DNA of 64,000 nt from NCBI RefSeq assembly GCF_004349055.1, contig NZ_SMKX01000026.1, forward strand, positions 19,438 through 83,437, read 5' to 3'. Origin of the DNA: Kribbella antibiotica. Lineage in GTDB: Bacteria; Actinomycetota; Actinomycetes; Propionibacteriales; Kribbellaceae. Below, in pieces: positions 1 to 7,762 of this stretch (position 1 is the first letter of the stretch; every line of letters starts with the position of its first letter). Below the pieces are notes generated by a model. It ran no database searches, had not been told where the DNA came from, and worked only from the letters and a program-made list of their open reading frames with translations. The translations under genes and the position numbers were made by a program.

Positions 1-26
1 CGGCGCATCTCCCGACGATAAGCCTT

Positions 27-677
27 CTAGGCGGATCCGTACATCGGCGTACCCCATTGCCCGCGATGAATGACCTGGCTGGCGTCGCGGCGCCGCTCGG
101 CCAGTTTCGGGTTCTGGGGTGCAGCGTCGGGCGCCCGGTAGCCGATCGCGATCGCGCCGATCGGGTGATAGTCGTCCGGGACCCCGAACTCGTTGCGGAA
201 CCGCTGGAGGTGTTCGGGGATCTCCGTGTCCGGTCGGTCCTCGCTCGCCTTGGGCATGAGCCAGAAGAAGAACGCGCCGAGTCCCTCGTCCACCGCTGAC
301 AGCAGGATGAGCATCGCCGCCATACCGGTGTCGATGTGCCAGTACGGCGCCGGCCACTTCGCCTCAGCGCGATCCTGCCAGCTCTTGTCCGGCTCGGCGT
401 ACCGGGCCAGGTAACTGGCCTTGTGGGCCATCGGCACGACGACCAGCGGCGCGTTTTGCATCGCGGGGGTGTACGCGGTCTGGTTCGGTACGAACGGCCA
501 GAACCGCTCACGGTCGGCGGCATCCTGCAGGACCAGGAATCCCCAGCCCTGCGCAAAGCCCGCCGACGGCGCGCGGAGCGCACTGGCGAGGATTCGATCG
601 ACCACCTCCGCCGGCAACTCCCGGTCGGTGAACTGCCGAATCATTCGACGACGACGAACCACCTCGGCAAACTCCAT
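27..677 (-). CDS. Nitroreductase family protein
   Basis: This 216-residue protein has the nitroreductase-fold signature: an N-terminal segment rich in arginine (RRRRMIRQFTDRELP) that normally contacts the FMN phosphate, then DRILASALRAPSAGFAQGW, where the Ala-Pro-Ser-Ala element binds flavin. The family uses FMN and NAD(P)H to reduce nitro compounds, quinones or other acceptors in the cytoplasm, and the length is typical. The true substrate cannot be read from the sequence. The start is an ATG in a good context, and the stop lies close to the left edge of the window. It is followed on the same strand, upstream, by an acyl-CoA dehydrogenase gene with a 25-bp gap, so the two may be cotranscribed. 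The family call is firm and the substrate is unknown. Confidence 0.85.
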   Translation of the reverse strand: MEFAEVVRRRRMIRQFTDRELPAEVVDRILASALRAPSAGFAQGWGFLVLQDAADRERFWPFVPNQTAYTPAMQNAPLVVVPMAHKASYLARYAEPDKSWQDRAEAKWPAPYWHIDTGMAAMLILLSAVDEGLGAFFFWLMPKASEDRPDTEIPEHLQRFRNEFGVPDDYHPIGAIAIGYRAPDAAPQNPKLAERRRDASQVIHRGQWGTPMYGSA

Positions 678-702
678 CGCTCCACCCTACGAGAGAGCTG
701 GC

Positions 703-1875
703 TCAGTTGAAGTGGGCGCCGGGTTTGCGGTAGCCGCGGAGTAGGTCGCGGGAGATGATCAGGCGCTGCATTTCGTCGGTGCCCTCGAAGATGCGCCAGA
801 GGCGGACTTCGCGGAACCAGCGTTCGATCGGGAGTTCTTTGGTGTAGCCCATGCCGCCGTGGATCTGGAGGACTCGGTCGGCGACGCGGTTGACGGTATT
901 CGTGCCGTAGAGCTTGGCGATCGCGCTGTCGTGCTGGGGCGAACGGCCTTGGTCGACGGACCAGGCGGCGTACAGGACGAGCCAGCGGGCGGCCTCGAGC
1001 TCGACCTCGGAGTCGGCGATCATCCACTGGATGGCTTGGTTGTCGGCGATCGGGGAGCCGAAGGTTTCGCGGGTCGTGGCGTGCTCGATGGCCAGCTGGA
1101 GCAGGCGTTCGCAGGCGCCGATGCCGCGGGCCGGGATGATGAAGCGGCCCTTCATGATCCAGCGCATGGCGAGCTCGTAGCCCTGGCCGATCTCGCCGAG
1201 GACGTGATCGTGCGGAACCCGTACGTCGTCGAAGTTGAGGGTCGCGGGGACCGCCTGGCCCATGGTGACGATCGGGTCGGAGGTCCAGCCGCGGTCGCGG
1301 TCGACCAGGAACGCGGTGAAGCCGCCCTTGGAGCCTTTCTCGGCGTCGGTGACCGCGATGACGATGGCGAAGTCGGCCTCGTTGCCGCCGGTGATGAACG
1401 TCTTCTCACCGCGGATGACCCACTCGTCGCCGTCGCGGCGGGCGGTGGTGCGGATCGCGCGGGTGTCGGAGCCCGCTCCCGGTTCGGTGATCGCGAAGCA
1501 CGACTTGCGCTCGCCCGAGATCGTCGGGAGCAGGTACTCCTCGCGTTGGTCCGCATTGCTCTCGTACAGGATGTTGTCGGCCTCACCACCGAACGAGAAC
1601 GGTACGAACGTTCGCCCGAGCTCGCTCGTGATGAGCGCCTGATCGACCGCGGAAAGGTCCATCCCGCCGTACTCCTCGGGGGTGCTCAGCCCCCAGAACC
1701 CGAAGGACTTCGCCTTCAGCCGGAGCTCCGTGACGACATCAGGCTCGACACCGGGCCGGCCTTCTCGCTCCCGCTTCAGTACGTCGTTCTCCAGCGGCAT
1801 CAGTTCTCTTCGCACGAACTCCCGCGTCGTTTCGCGAATCGCGCGCTGTTCGTCGCTGAGCGAGAAGTCGACCAT
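703..1875 (-). CDS. Acyl-CoA dehydrogenase
   Basis: This is a full-length FAD-dependent acyl-CoA dehydrogenase of about 390 residues. It starts MVDFSLSDEQRAIRETTREF, as family members usually do. The flavin/substrate loop CFAITEPGAGSD is in the middle domain, and the C-terminal domain carries IHGGMGYTKELPIERWFREVR and FEGTDEMQRLIISR. These enzymes oxidise acyl-CoA thioesters to trans-2-enoyl-CoAs and pass electrons to ETF. An in-frame ATG 12 bp further upstream (1887) is possible, but the MVDF start matches the family better. The chain-length preference cannot be told from sequence. It may be transcribed with the nitroreductase gene just downstream. Confidence 0.92.
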   Translation of the reverse strand: MVDFSLSDEQRAIRETTREFVRRELMPLENDVLKREREGRPGVEPDVVTELRLKAKSFGFWGLSTPEEYGGMDLSAVDQALITSELGRTFVPFSFGGEADNILYESNADQREEYLLPTISGERKSCFAITEPGAGSDTRAIRTTARRDGDEWVIRGEKTFITGGNEADFAIVIAVTDAEKGSKGGFTAFLVDRDRGWTSDPIVTMGQAVPATLNFDDVRVPHDHVLGEIGQGYELAMRWIMKGRFIIPARGIGACERLLQLAIEHATTRETFGSPIADNQAIQWMIADSEVELEAARWLVLYAAWSVDQGRSPQHDSAIAKLYGTNTVNRVADRVLQIHGGMGYTKELPIERWFREVRLWRIFEGTDEMQRLIISRDLLRGYRKPGAHFN

Positions 1876-1920
1876 CGGGCCCTCCATCGGTTGGCTGCCC
1901 AGCCACCGTAAGCGCTCCGG

Positions 1921-2784
1921 CTACGCGGTGGGAACGAAGTCGGCGCGGTGGTTTTCGCACCACTCGCGGAAGGTCCGCGGGGCTGTTCCGGTGAGGTTCT
2001 GTACGTCGTCGGAGAGGATGCCGGCGCGGCCCGCGCGGAACAGTTCGTGCAGGTTCTGAAGCGCGCGCACCTGCGGCTCCGGCGTACCGCGCTGGAGGCT
2101 GGCTTCGGCGTACTGCTCGGGAGTGAGGAGCACGCACTCGATGTCGCGCCCCAGGACGTCGGCGAGGATCTCCACCTGTTCCTGGTCGGTCAGGGCCTCG
2201 GGGCCGTTCAGTATGTAGCCGTGGCCCTCGTGGCCGGCTTCGGTCATGACGGTGGCTGCGACGCGGGCGATGTCGTAGGGGTCGATGGGCGGGCTGTAGC
2301 CGGGCGCGGTCGGGATGTAAACCTTGCCTTCGGCATCGATTGTGTCCTTCCACCACAGTGCGTTGCTGGCGATGGCGTTGGGGCGCAGGTAGGTGATGGC
2401 GATCCCCGACTCGCGCAGGACGTCGTCGCGAGCGTTGATCGCAGCACCGATCAGTGGGCGCGGGTGTACGACGGTACCGATCGACGACAGTACGACGATC
2501 CGGCCGACGCCGGCCTCTTTGGCCGCGTCCACGACGTTCTGCGCCTGGGCGGGGATTGGTGCGGCCTGCATGAAGAAGATGACGTCGATGCCGTCCGCCG
2601 CCTTGTGCAGGGCCTCGGTGTCGTCGAGGTCGCCGATGGCGATCTCGGCCGCGGGCGGCAGGTTGCTCGCCTTGTCAGGGTTGCGGATATATGCACGGAC
2701 GTCTTGTCCGGCGTCAACGAGTTGCTGAACGAGTTCGCCGCCGACGTTGCCAGTGGCTCCGGTGATCAAATGTTTTGCTGCCAT
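1921..2784 (-). CDS. NmrA-type NAD(P)-binding Rossmann protein
   Basis: The protein begins MAAKHLITGATGNVGGELVQQL, whose TGATGNVG motif is the NAD(P)-binding glycine loop of atypical short-chain dehydrogenases of the NmrA/NAD(P)H:quinone oxidoreductase group. A second strand-turn (VVLSSIGTV) and a C-terminal helix region ending in FREWCENHRADF are also usual for this group. About 287 residues, normal length. The ATG at 2784 was chosen because the extra 26 residues of the longer frame are not family-like. It is divergent from an MmyB-type HTH regulator that starts 85 bp away, which probably controls it. Function is most likely redox-dependent reduction of a small molecule or redox sensing; the substrate is unknown. 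Confidence 0.85.
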   Translation of the reverse strand: MAAKHLITGATGNVGGELVQQLVDAGQDVRAYIRNPDKASNLPPAAEIAIGDLDDTEALHKAADGIDVIFFMQAAPIPAQAQNVVDAAKEAGVGRIVVLSSIGTVVHPRPLIGAAINARDDVLRESGIAITYLRPNAIASNALWWKDTIDAEGKVYIPTAPGYSPPIDPYDIARVAATVMTEAGHEGHGYILNGPEALTDQEQVEILADVLGRDIECVLLTPEQYAEASLQRGTPEPQVRALQNLHELFRAGRAGILSDDVQNLTGTAPRTFREWCENHRADFVPTA

Positions 2785-2869
2785 GACTCCAGACTGCAAT
2801 TTGCCGGCGGTAACAGCGTGGCCCACCTGGGGCCACCCAGATGCTTCTTCGTCGGGGCACACTGGGGAT

Positions 2870-3709
2870 ATGGAGTCACTGCTTGAGCTCGGCCCGCTGC
2901 TGCGCGCCTGGCGTGGGCGTCTGCAGCCTGCGGATGTCGGGTCACCTTTTGGGAACCGATCGACCCGTACGGCGGGGCTTCGGCGCGAGGAAGTGGCCTG
3001 GCTTGCTGGAGTGTCGCCCGACTATGTCAAGCGTCTCGAGCAAGGGCGCGCGCATCCGTCCGCCAGCGTGGTGCACGCACTCGCCAGGGCATTGCGGCTT
3101 TCGGACAGCGAAACTGCCACAGCACTGCGGTTGGCCGGGCATGCGAGTGACTTGCGGACGTTGATGCCGCGGCGGATCACACCGAGCGTTCGGCGCCTGT
3201 TGGACCGCCTTCCGGAGACACCAGTGGCCGTCTTCGACGCAGCCTGGACGCGGCTGGAGCAGAACCCGCTGTGGACCGCGCTCATGGGTGATCATCGCGA
3301 TTCCGGCGGCCGGGAAGAGAACCTGGTCTGGCGGCACTTCTTCGGCAGCCCGGCACGAGTCCGTCATCCGCAGCTGGAGAAGTACCGTGGGGCACTCGTT
3401 GCGGACCTTCGCGGCGTCCATGCGCGCTACCCGGCCGACCCGGATCTCGCAGCTCTCGTGTCTGCGCTGCGATCGCGTAGCGAGGAATTCGCACGCCTGT
3501 GGGACACCGCGACGATCGGGGAGCACGGCAACGAGCGCAAGACCATCGACCATCCGGAGATCGGCGCGATCGAGTTGGACTGCGACGTCGTCACGATCCA
3601 CGGCGCTGACCTCCGCCTGATCATCTTCACCGCTGCCCCTGGGACTACCGCCGCAGACCAGTTGCAACTCCTCCGCGTCCTCGGATCCGAACGAGTCAGC
3701 GCTCCCTGA
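2870..3709 (+). CDS. XRE-family HTH regulator with MmyB-like ligand-binding domain
   Basis: A 279-residue regulator. Residues ~8-70 form an N-terminal helix-turn-helix with the conserved RTAGLRREEVAWLAGVSPDY and VKRLEQGRAHPSASVV. Residues ~90-270 form the MmyB-like sensor domain (RRLLDRLPETPVAVFDAAW, then VWRHFFGSPARVRHPQLEKY, and HPEIGAIELDCDVV), a PAS-like fold reported to bind fatty-acid-like ligands in homologues. It is divergent from an NmrA-type reductase, an arrangement in which such regulators usually control the adjacent oxidoreductase. The ATG at 2870 gives the standard N-terminus; a longer in-frame start exists at 2747 but would run into the divergent gene. The ligand is unknown. 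Confidence 0.9.
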   Translation: MESLLELGPLLRAWRGRLQPADVGSPFGNRSTRTAGLRREEVAWLAGVSPDYVKRLEQGRAHPSASVVHALARALRLSDSETATALRLAGHASDLRTLMPRRITPSVRRLLDRLPETPVAVFDAAWTRLEQNPLWTALMGDHRDSGGREENLVWRHFFGSPARVRHPQLEKYRGALVADLRGVHARYPADPDLAALVSALRSRSEEFARLWDTATIGEHGNERKTIDHPEIGAIELDCDVVTIHGADLRLIIFTAAPGTTAADQLQLLRVLGSERVSAP

Positions 3710-3722
3710 GACCTCGCGTCGG

Positions 3723-4331
3723 CTAGCGCGGCAGGAGGGCGGAGCTTGCCTGGTCGGTCAGCCAGGTGGTGCATTCGGGCCAATCCCAGCCGAGCTCGCG
3801 GACGGCTCTCCAGCCGCTCCGGCCGAAGTAGAACCAGAGAATGTCGGCGGTGTGGGATTGGTCGGTGCGGACGGCATTGAGCGTCACCAAGTGTTGGGCA
3901 GTCTGCTCCAGCCGTGCGCGGTAGATCTTGTCGGCGCTTTCGGCCGCGGCCGTGACCACCGGGTCAGCGTTTGCGTTGTCGTGCAACAGATTCAGGATGG
4001 TTTCGTGCTGCCGGGTGATGGTGCCCGTGCCCTCAGCTGTCCGGTGCAGGATGTCGCGGCCGTCGCTCGAACCCAGTACGTCGTCCAGTGTGCTCTGGAT
4101 GAGCGCGTCATCGGCGCTCTCCGCGACCAGAGCCGCAAGCAGCCCGGGTTTGCCGCCGACGCTGGTGTACACCGTGTTGAGCGCGACGCCTGCCTGCTCG
4201 GCGATTCCGGCCACCGTGGTCTTCGCGTACCCCTGCTCCTCGAAGAGTTGCCGGGCGGCCCGCAGTACGGCAGCGCGGGTCTCCTGAGCCGCGACAGTCC
4301 GGACCTTCGACGTGTACGAGCGCTTCGCCAT
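3723..4331 (-). CDS. TetR-family transcriptional regulator
   Basis: About 202 residues starting MAKRSYTSKVRTVAAQETR. Residues ~15-60 are a TetR DNA-binding domain (AAVLRAARQLFEEQGYAKTT, VAGIAEQAGVALNTVYTSVG). The C-terminal domain is a ligand-binding helical domain with no recognisable specificity, ending near DWPECTTWLTDQASSALLPR. It is divergent from a hemerythrin-like gene with 82 bp between starts, so it likely regulates that gene and itself. That gap contains only a weak inverted element (CCATC...GATGG near 4361-4379), so I do not assign an operator. Start at 4331 is preferred to one 33 bp upstream because TetR proteins rarely have the longer tail. Confidence 0.88.
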   Translation of the reverse strand: MAKRSYTSKVRTVAAQETRAAVLRAARQLFEEQGYAKTTVAGIAEQAGVALNTVYTSVGGKPGLLAALVAESADDALIQSTLDDVLGSSDGRDILHRTAEGTGTITRQHETILNLLHDNANADPVVTAAAESADKIYRARLEQTAQHLVTLNAVRTDQSHTADILWFYFGRSGWRAVRELGWDWPECTTWLTDQASSALLPR

Positions 4332-4413
4332 GGCGGCACTATCGCAGATCCTCGGGTGTTCCATCCAATCAAGTGATGGTCATCTATTGAAAGTAAGTGT
4401 GTACTATGAATTC

Positions 4414-5100
4414 ATGCTGATCAACCCTGACGCCCCGGCCGACAAGCCGGAAACCCAGCAGATGAAGGTCATTCACCGGGCGATGCGCCGCGAGTTCGCG
4501 CAACTGCCTGAGCTGATCGCCGTCGTACCGGCTGGTGACACCGCTCGTGCGCGCCTGCTCGGAGACCACCTCGCTCTGATGCTGGGCATGCTGCACGAAC
4601 ACCATGAGGCCGAGGATGAACTGCTCTGGCCGCTGCTCGTCGAACGCGTCCCGCTGCAGCAGGCGCTGATCAATCTGATGGAGCAGCAGCACGAAGCAGT
4701 CGCCCAGGCGATCGGCGTCATCGAGGCCGAGCTGCCCCGCTGGACTGCCGATGCCAACCTCGCGTCCCGCGACTCCCTGACCGGCTCGCTGCGCGACTTG
4801 GAGGCTGCGCTGGTTGAGCACCTAGACCTCGAAGAAACCGAGGTGCTGCCGCTCATCCACGACCACCTCACCGTTCTCGAGTGGGAGGCGCCGAAGCGGC
4901 ATGCCATGAAGAACGGCCCGAAATCCCTCACCAGCAAGCTGACCATGGCCGGCATCGTCCTGGAAGACGCGACCCCACGCGAACAAGCCTGGTTCCTGAA
5001 TGAAATGCCCCCGCCGGCCAGGCTCCTGTGGCGAGCCTTCGGCGCCCGCCGCTACCAGGCCTACAAACAATCAGTCCGCGCCGAAGCGCTCGTCCAGTAA
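4414..5100 (+). CDS. Hemerythrin HHE-domain protein
   Basis: A 228-residue cytoplasmic helical protein with a hemerythrin-like four-helix bundle. The metal-ligand pattern is visible as IHRAMRREF, then MLHEHHEAEDELLWPLL, QQHEAV and LVEHLDLEETEVLPLIHDH, that is, H...HxxxE...H...HxxxE spacing. Bacterial HHE proteins bind a di-iron centre and are linked to oxygen, nitric oxide or iron sensing and storage. The ATG at 4414 begins MLINPDAPAD; upstream codons of the open frame overlap the divergent TetR gene and are unlikely to be translated. Divergence from the TetR gene suggests local repression. A 520-bp non-coding stretch with repeats follows. Confidence 0.85.
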   Translation: MLINPDAPADKPETQQMKVIHRAMRREFAQLPELIAVVPAGDTARARLLGDHLALMLGMLHEHHEAEDELLWPLLVERVPLQQALINLMEQQHEAVAQAIGVIEAELPRWTADANLASRDSLTGSLRDLEAALVEHLDLEETEVLPLIHDHLTVLEWEAPKRHAMKNGPKSLTSKLTMAGIVLEDATPREQAWFLNEMPPPARLLWRAFGARRYQAYKQSVRAEALVQ

Positions 5101-5234
5101 GGCGTTTCGGCAATATCGCCTGACGTTCGAAGTCGTGGTGGACAGATGGTCATGTCTTGGGGGACAGGCTGGTGTCGGCGCTGTGGGTGCGGCCGTGACG
5201 GTCGGCGGTTGTTGCTCGCTGAGGATGGTGGTTT

Positions 5235-5274
5235 GGGGAGCGCAATGCACCGGAACCGGTTCGTTTCGCTCCCC
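5235..5274. repeat. 40-bp inverted repeat unit A (GGGGAGC...GCTCCCC)
   Basis: The left arm reads GGGGAGCGCAATGCACCGG from 5235. The right arm, read on the other strand from 5274, is GGGGAGCGAAACGAACCGG. The arms match at most positions around a central AACCGGTT. A further inverted arm, GGGGAGCAGAGCTAAACCGG, is read on the minus strand from 5297. It resembles a REP-like extragenic palindrome or a cluster of protein sites. Confidence 0.6.
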
Positions 5275-5282
5275 GAACCGGT

Positions 5283-5390
5283 TTAGCTCTGCTCCCCAAA
5301 TCCCACCCCAATCAGTACCTGATCGCCGGCGTCCGCCGTCACGGCGATGACGTCCGGAGGACCGCGAATCGTCACACCTATCTCGCGCAT
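5283..5390 (-). CDS. Possible 35-residue small ORF
   Basis: An ATG at 5390 opens a 35-codon frame beginning MREIGVTIRGPPDVIAV and ending in GVGFGEQS, with a stop inside the repeat arm at 5283. A weak GGTGG lies just upstream of the start. The amino-acid order is protein-like and not the arginine-rich pattern of shadow frames, but codon choice is only mildly biased. It overlaps repeat arms, so it may be part of a decayed element. I do not recognise it. Confidence 0.2.
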   Translation of the reverse strand: MREIGVTIRGPPDVIAVTADAGDQVLIGVGFGEQS

Positions 5391-5484
5391 CCCACCAGCA
5401 CCTGTTTCCGGTCAGGATCCGCCGGCGTGGGTGTCGGACGTTGTTGCGGTGCCGAACTGACGCACGTGGTCGTTCGGCTGGGCT

Positions 5485-5524
5485 GGGGAGCAAAATGAAC
5501 CGGGATCGACGGGTAGAACTCCCC
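5485..5524. repeat. 40-bp inverted repeat unit B
   Basis: The left arm is GGGGAGCAAAATGAACCGGG from 5485. The right arm, read in reverse from 5524, begins GGGGAGTTCTACCCG. The left arm matches unit A's arms (consensus GGGGAGCrmAAyGmACCGG), and the unit has the same 40-bp length. The right arm is more degenerate. Confidence 0.5.
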
Positions 5525-5620
5525 GCCGTGCCGCGCCACCGGCCTCAATGACCGCTGGCGTCTGAAACACGCCGATCGTGTACCTCGGTTCTTCGGATGT
5601 CGGCGGGGTGGTGCCCGGGA

Positions 5621-6586
5621 TCAGCGCTGACGGATTCTGTCGTGGGCGAAGTGGGGTTCTGCGGCTTCTAGGTGTGGGGTGGGGATGCCTAGGCGGCGGG
5701 CTTCGGTCAGGGTGTCGCGGCAGACTTCTCGCGGCTCCTGGGCGTGGGGGTCGGAGTGGGCTTCGAAGCTCATTCGGATTAGTGCGATGTGTTTGGTCAG
5801 CGCCGCTAGCAGGGAGCTTGTCAGCCAAGCGGGCAGGCGGAATTGCAGCAGGTTTGCTCGGTGTTCGCGTAGGTCTACTCCGCGTGCTTCGAGGAGCGGT
5901 AGGAGTTCCCTGGCGGTCAGGATTGCTTGGCGCAGCTCCTTCGGTGAGCCGGCCAGGTCGGCTAGCGAGCCGATGCGCACGGCTTGGGCGAAGAGGCCTG
6001 TGTCGGACACGAAGTGGATCCATAGCCAGCCGCGGAGGTTGGTTTTCTCGTTGATGCGTAGGCCCGCTTCGCGAAACGTTCGCCGTACGGCGAGTTCGCG
6101 GTTGGTCAGGGGGCGGTCGATGGTGCCGAAGATGACTGATCGCAGCAGGGCGCCGCGGAGTGTGTCGTCCGGGCCGAAGCCGCCGCCGGCTTGGGGAAAG
6201 CCCCAGGCGATCTGGTCGATCGGGAGGTCGCCGATCGCGGTCAGGGGATCGGCCCAGATGTTGCCGAAGACCAGAACGGTGGCGTTGCCTACGCGCGGGG
6301 CCAGGAAAGTGGTTGCTTCCGGCAATTGGTAGTGAGCCACGCTCAGCACGATCAGGTCGAAGTCGTGGTCCGGCTCGAGGTCTTCGCGGTAGCGCACCGG
6401 CCAGGTCTCGAGGATGCGTTCGCCCCGGATCTTGTGCCGGGTGTCGAGCAGGTCGAGGCTGATCGTGTCTCCGTACGTCGCCGCGCGGCCGGGGCGGACG
6501 TAGAACTCGACGTCGTGTCCGGCCTGGGCGAGGGTCCAGCCGTAGATCGTGGCGATCACGCCGCGGCCGAACATCAGGACCTTCAT
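5621..6586 (-). CDS. Ketopantoate reductase (ApbA/PanE)-like oxidoreductase
   Basis: A 321-residue protein with an N-terminal Rossmann domain (MKVLMFGRGVIATIYGWTLA, a GxGxxA-type loop), a linker with DLIVLSVAHYQLPEAT, and a helical C-terminal domain, the layout of the ketopantoate reductase superfamily. True PanE makes pantoate for coenzyme A. This protein lacks clear PanE-specific active-site blocks and sits beside a regulator rather than pan genes, so it is probably a paralogue acting on another 2-keto or hydroxy acid. It is divergent from a TetR gene over three identical-type operators, which predicts repression relieved by a ligand. Start codon ATG 6586, with the nearest operator 30 bp upstream. 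Confidence 0.8.
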   Translation of the reverse strand: MKVLMFGRGVIATIYGWTLAQAGHDVEFYVRPGRAATYGDTISLDLLDTRHKIRGERILETWPVRYREDLEPDHDFDLIVLSVAHYQLPEATTFLAPRVGNATVLVFGNIWADPLTAIGDLPIDQIAWGFPQAGGGFGPDDTLRGALLRSVIFGTIDRPLTNRELAVRRTFREAGLRINEKTNLRGWLWIHFVSDTGLFAQAVRIGSLADLAGSPKELRQAILTARELLPLLEARGVDLREHRANLLQFRLPAWLTSSLLAALTKHIALIRMSFEAHSDPHAQEPREVCRDTLTEARRLGIPTPHLEAAEPHFAHDRIRQR

Positions 6587-6615
6587 GCGGCACCTCTCTG
6601 AGCGGGCGGGTAAGT

Positions 6616-6628
6616 GGAGGTTGTCTCC
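6616..6628. promoter_or_regulatory. Operator copy 1 (GGAGGTTGTCTCC)
   Basis: A near match (11 of 13) to the two perfect GGAGATGATCTCC boxes further right, placed 30 bp upstream of the ketopantoate-reductase-like start. It is probably the site through which the adjacent TetR protein blocks that promoter. Confidence 0.65.
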
Positions 6629-6641
6629 AGTTGGACGATAT

Positions 6642-6654
6642 GGAGATGATCTCC
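6642..6654. promoter_or_regulatory. Operator copy 2 (GGAGATGATCTCC)
   Basis: A 13-bp palindrome around a central G, identical to the copy at 6677. Its centre is 26 bp from copy 1 and 35 bp from copy 3, in the middle of the divergent promoter region. Confidence 0.75.
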
Positions 6655-6676
6655 ACTTGTCAATCAGCCTCTAACC

Positions 6677-6689
6677 GGAGATGATCTCC
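6677..6689. promoter_or_regulatory. Operator copy 3 overlapping the TetR leader
   Basis: The second perfect GGAGATGATCTCC ends 2 bp before the TetR ATG at 6692. It therefore covers the region of the ribosome-binding site (GGAG at 6677) or the transcription start. Binding here would give tight autorepression. Confidence 0.75.
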
Positions 6690-6691
6690 GC

Positions 6692-7276
6692 ATGGCTTCT
6701 CGGGAGGGGGACAAGCCCTTGCGCGCTGACGCTCGACGGAATCGGGATGCCCTGGTCGCAGCGGCCCGGGCGGTCTTCGATGCCGGAGGCTTCTTCGACC
6801 TGCGCTTCGATGATTTCGCCGGTCTGGCCGGTGTGGGCACCGGCACGCTCTACCGGCATTTCCCCACCCGCGAGGCGCTCGCCGAGGCGGTCTACCGCGG
6901 GGAGGTCTCGACGCTGGCAGACCGTGCTCGGGAGCTGCAGGTGACGCTGCCGCCGGCGGAGGCCTTGGCCGCCTTTCTGCGCGGAATGCTCGACCACATC
7001 GAAGCCCATCACGGGCTCGCCCGGACACTGGCGACGCTGATGGCCTCTAGCCCGAGCGCACAGGCCGAGGGTAGCCAGCTGATGGAGCAGGCGGTCACCA
7101 GCCTGGTCTCTGCTGCCGCGGATGCGGGAGCAATCCGCGAGGACGTCAGTGCTGGCTCAGTGATGATGGCGCTGCATGGCATCGGCGCTGCCCACGACCG
7201 GCCCGGCTGGCGCGTCGAGGCCGACGGCCTCATGACCCTCGTCCTCGACGGACTGCGCCCGCCAGCACCACGATGA
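6692..7276 (+). CDS. TetR-family regulator
   Basis: A 194-residue regulator. The N-terminal domain has RADARRNRDALVAAARAVFD followed by LRFDDFAGLAGVGTGTLYRH and FPTREALAEAVY, a complete TetR HTH with the usual TLYRHFPT recognition-helix end. The C-terminal domain (EALAAFLRGMLDHIEAHHGL) is of the SACE_7040-like type common in actinobacteria. It likely binds the three operators just upstream, controlling itself and the divergent ketopantoate-reductase-like gene. Its stop codon overlaps the start of the next gene by 4 bp (ATGA), so a small membrane protein is translated with it. Confidence 0.92.
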   Translation: MASREGDKPLRADARRNRDALVAAARAVFDAGGFFDLRFDDFAGLAGVGTGTLYRHFPTREALAEAVYRGEVSTLADRARELQVTLPPAEALAAFLRGMLDHIEAHHGLARTLATLMASSPSAQAEGSQLMEQAVTSLVSAAADAGAIREDVSAGSVMMALHGIGAAHDRPGWRVEADGLMTLVLDGLRPPAPR

Positions 7277-7749
7277 TGCGGCGACTCAGCTCGAGAATGC
7301 GCACGCTGGCGATCCTGGAGATCTTCAACATTGCGCTCATCGGCTGGGTGGTGTTCGGTGTTGCCGACGCGCCGGTCACGGTCGCCAACGTCGCCGGGTA
7401 CGGCGCAACCGCGTTCCTGCTCGCGGTTGGAGCGTCGTACTGGGTTGTGAAGCTTCGGCAGGTCCGCGCTGGCCAGTCCCAACTGCGCTATCGCGTGGTC
7501 TTCCGGCGACTGCGGTTTCTGTGTGCGGCGGTGGTCGTTATCGCGGGGATCCTGGTCGGCATCGGATTTGCCGGACGTGTGTCCGGGTACGCCGCCGGAG
7601 TCGTTCTGTGGGTCCTTGCGGCCGCGGAGTACGTCAACTATTTCCACTGGCAACTCATGTACGACAACCGAGCCGAACTGGCCCGCTTGTCGCGGACCGG
7701 CCGGCTCGCTCGTGCGCATCTGTGGCGCGACCTTCGCCGTACGTCGTGA
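7273..7749 (+). CDS. Small integral membrane protein
   Basis: A 158-residue protein with four likely membrane segments: around residues 10-30 (LAILEIFNIALIGWVVFGV), 40-60 (VAGYGATAFLLAVGASYWVV), 82-102 (FLCAAVVVIAGILVGIGFA) and 106-125 (SGYAAGVVLWVLAAAEYVNY). The start ATG overlaps the TetR stop, so it is coupled to that gene and may be part of the same response. I see no family motif that gives a function. It converges on the secreted hydrolase gene with only 13 bp between stops. Confidence 0.75.
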   Translation: MMRRLSSRMRTLAILEIFNIALIGWVVFGVADAPVTVANVAGYGATAFLLAVGASYWVVKLRQVRAGQSQLRYRVVFRRLRFLCAAVVVIAGILVGIGFAGRVSGYAAGVVLWVLAAAEYVNYFHWQLMYDNRAELARLSRTGRLARAHLWRDLRRTS

Positions 7750-7762
7750 GCAGTGGTGGGGG

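Larger units (their letters stand above)
5101..5620. other. Intergenic region with two inverted-repeat units
   Basis: A 520-bp stretch between convergent genes holds no convincing long gene. It contains two similar 40-bp inverted-repeat units, annotated separately, spaced exactly 250 bp start to start, plus a third related arm at 5273-5297. A short minus-strand open frame lies between the repeat units. Long open frames running through it are in the wrong codon-position composition and look like shadows. Confidence 0.6.

Noticed and set aside
5412..6656. A 414-codon minus-strand frame overlapping the ketopantoate-reductase-like gene
   Set aside because: The other frame has the Rossmann motif and conserved ends; this one is Arg/Pro-rich with no motif.
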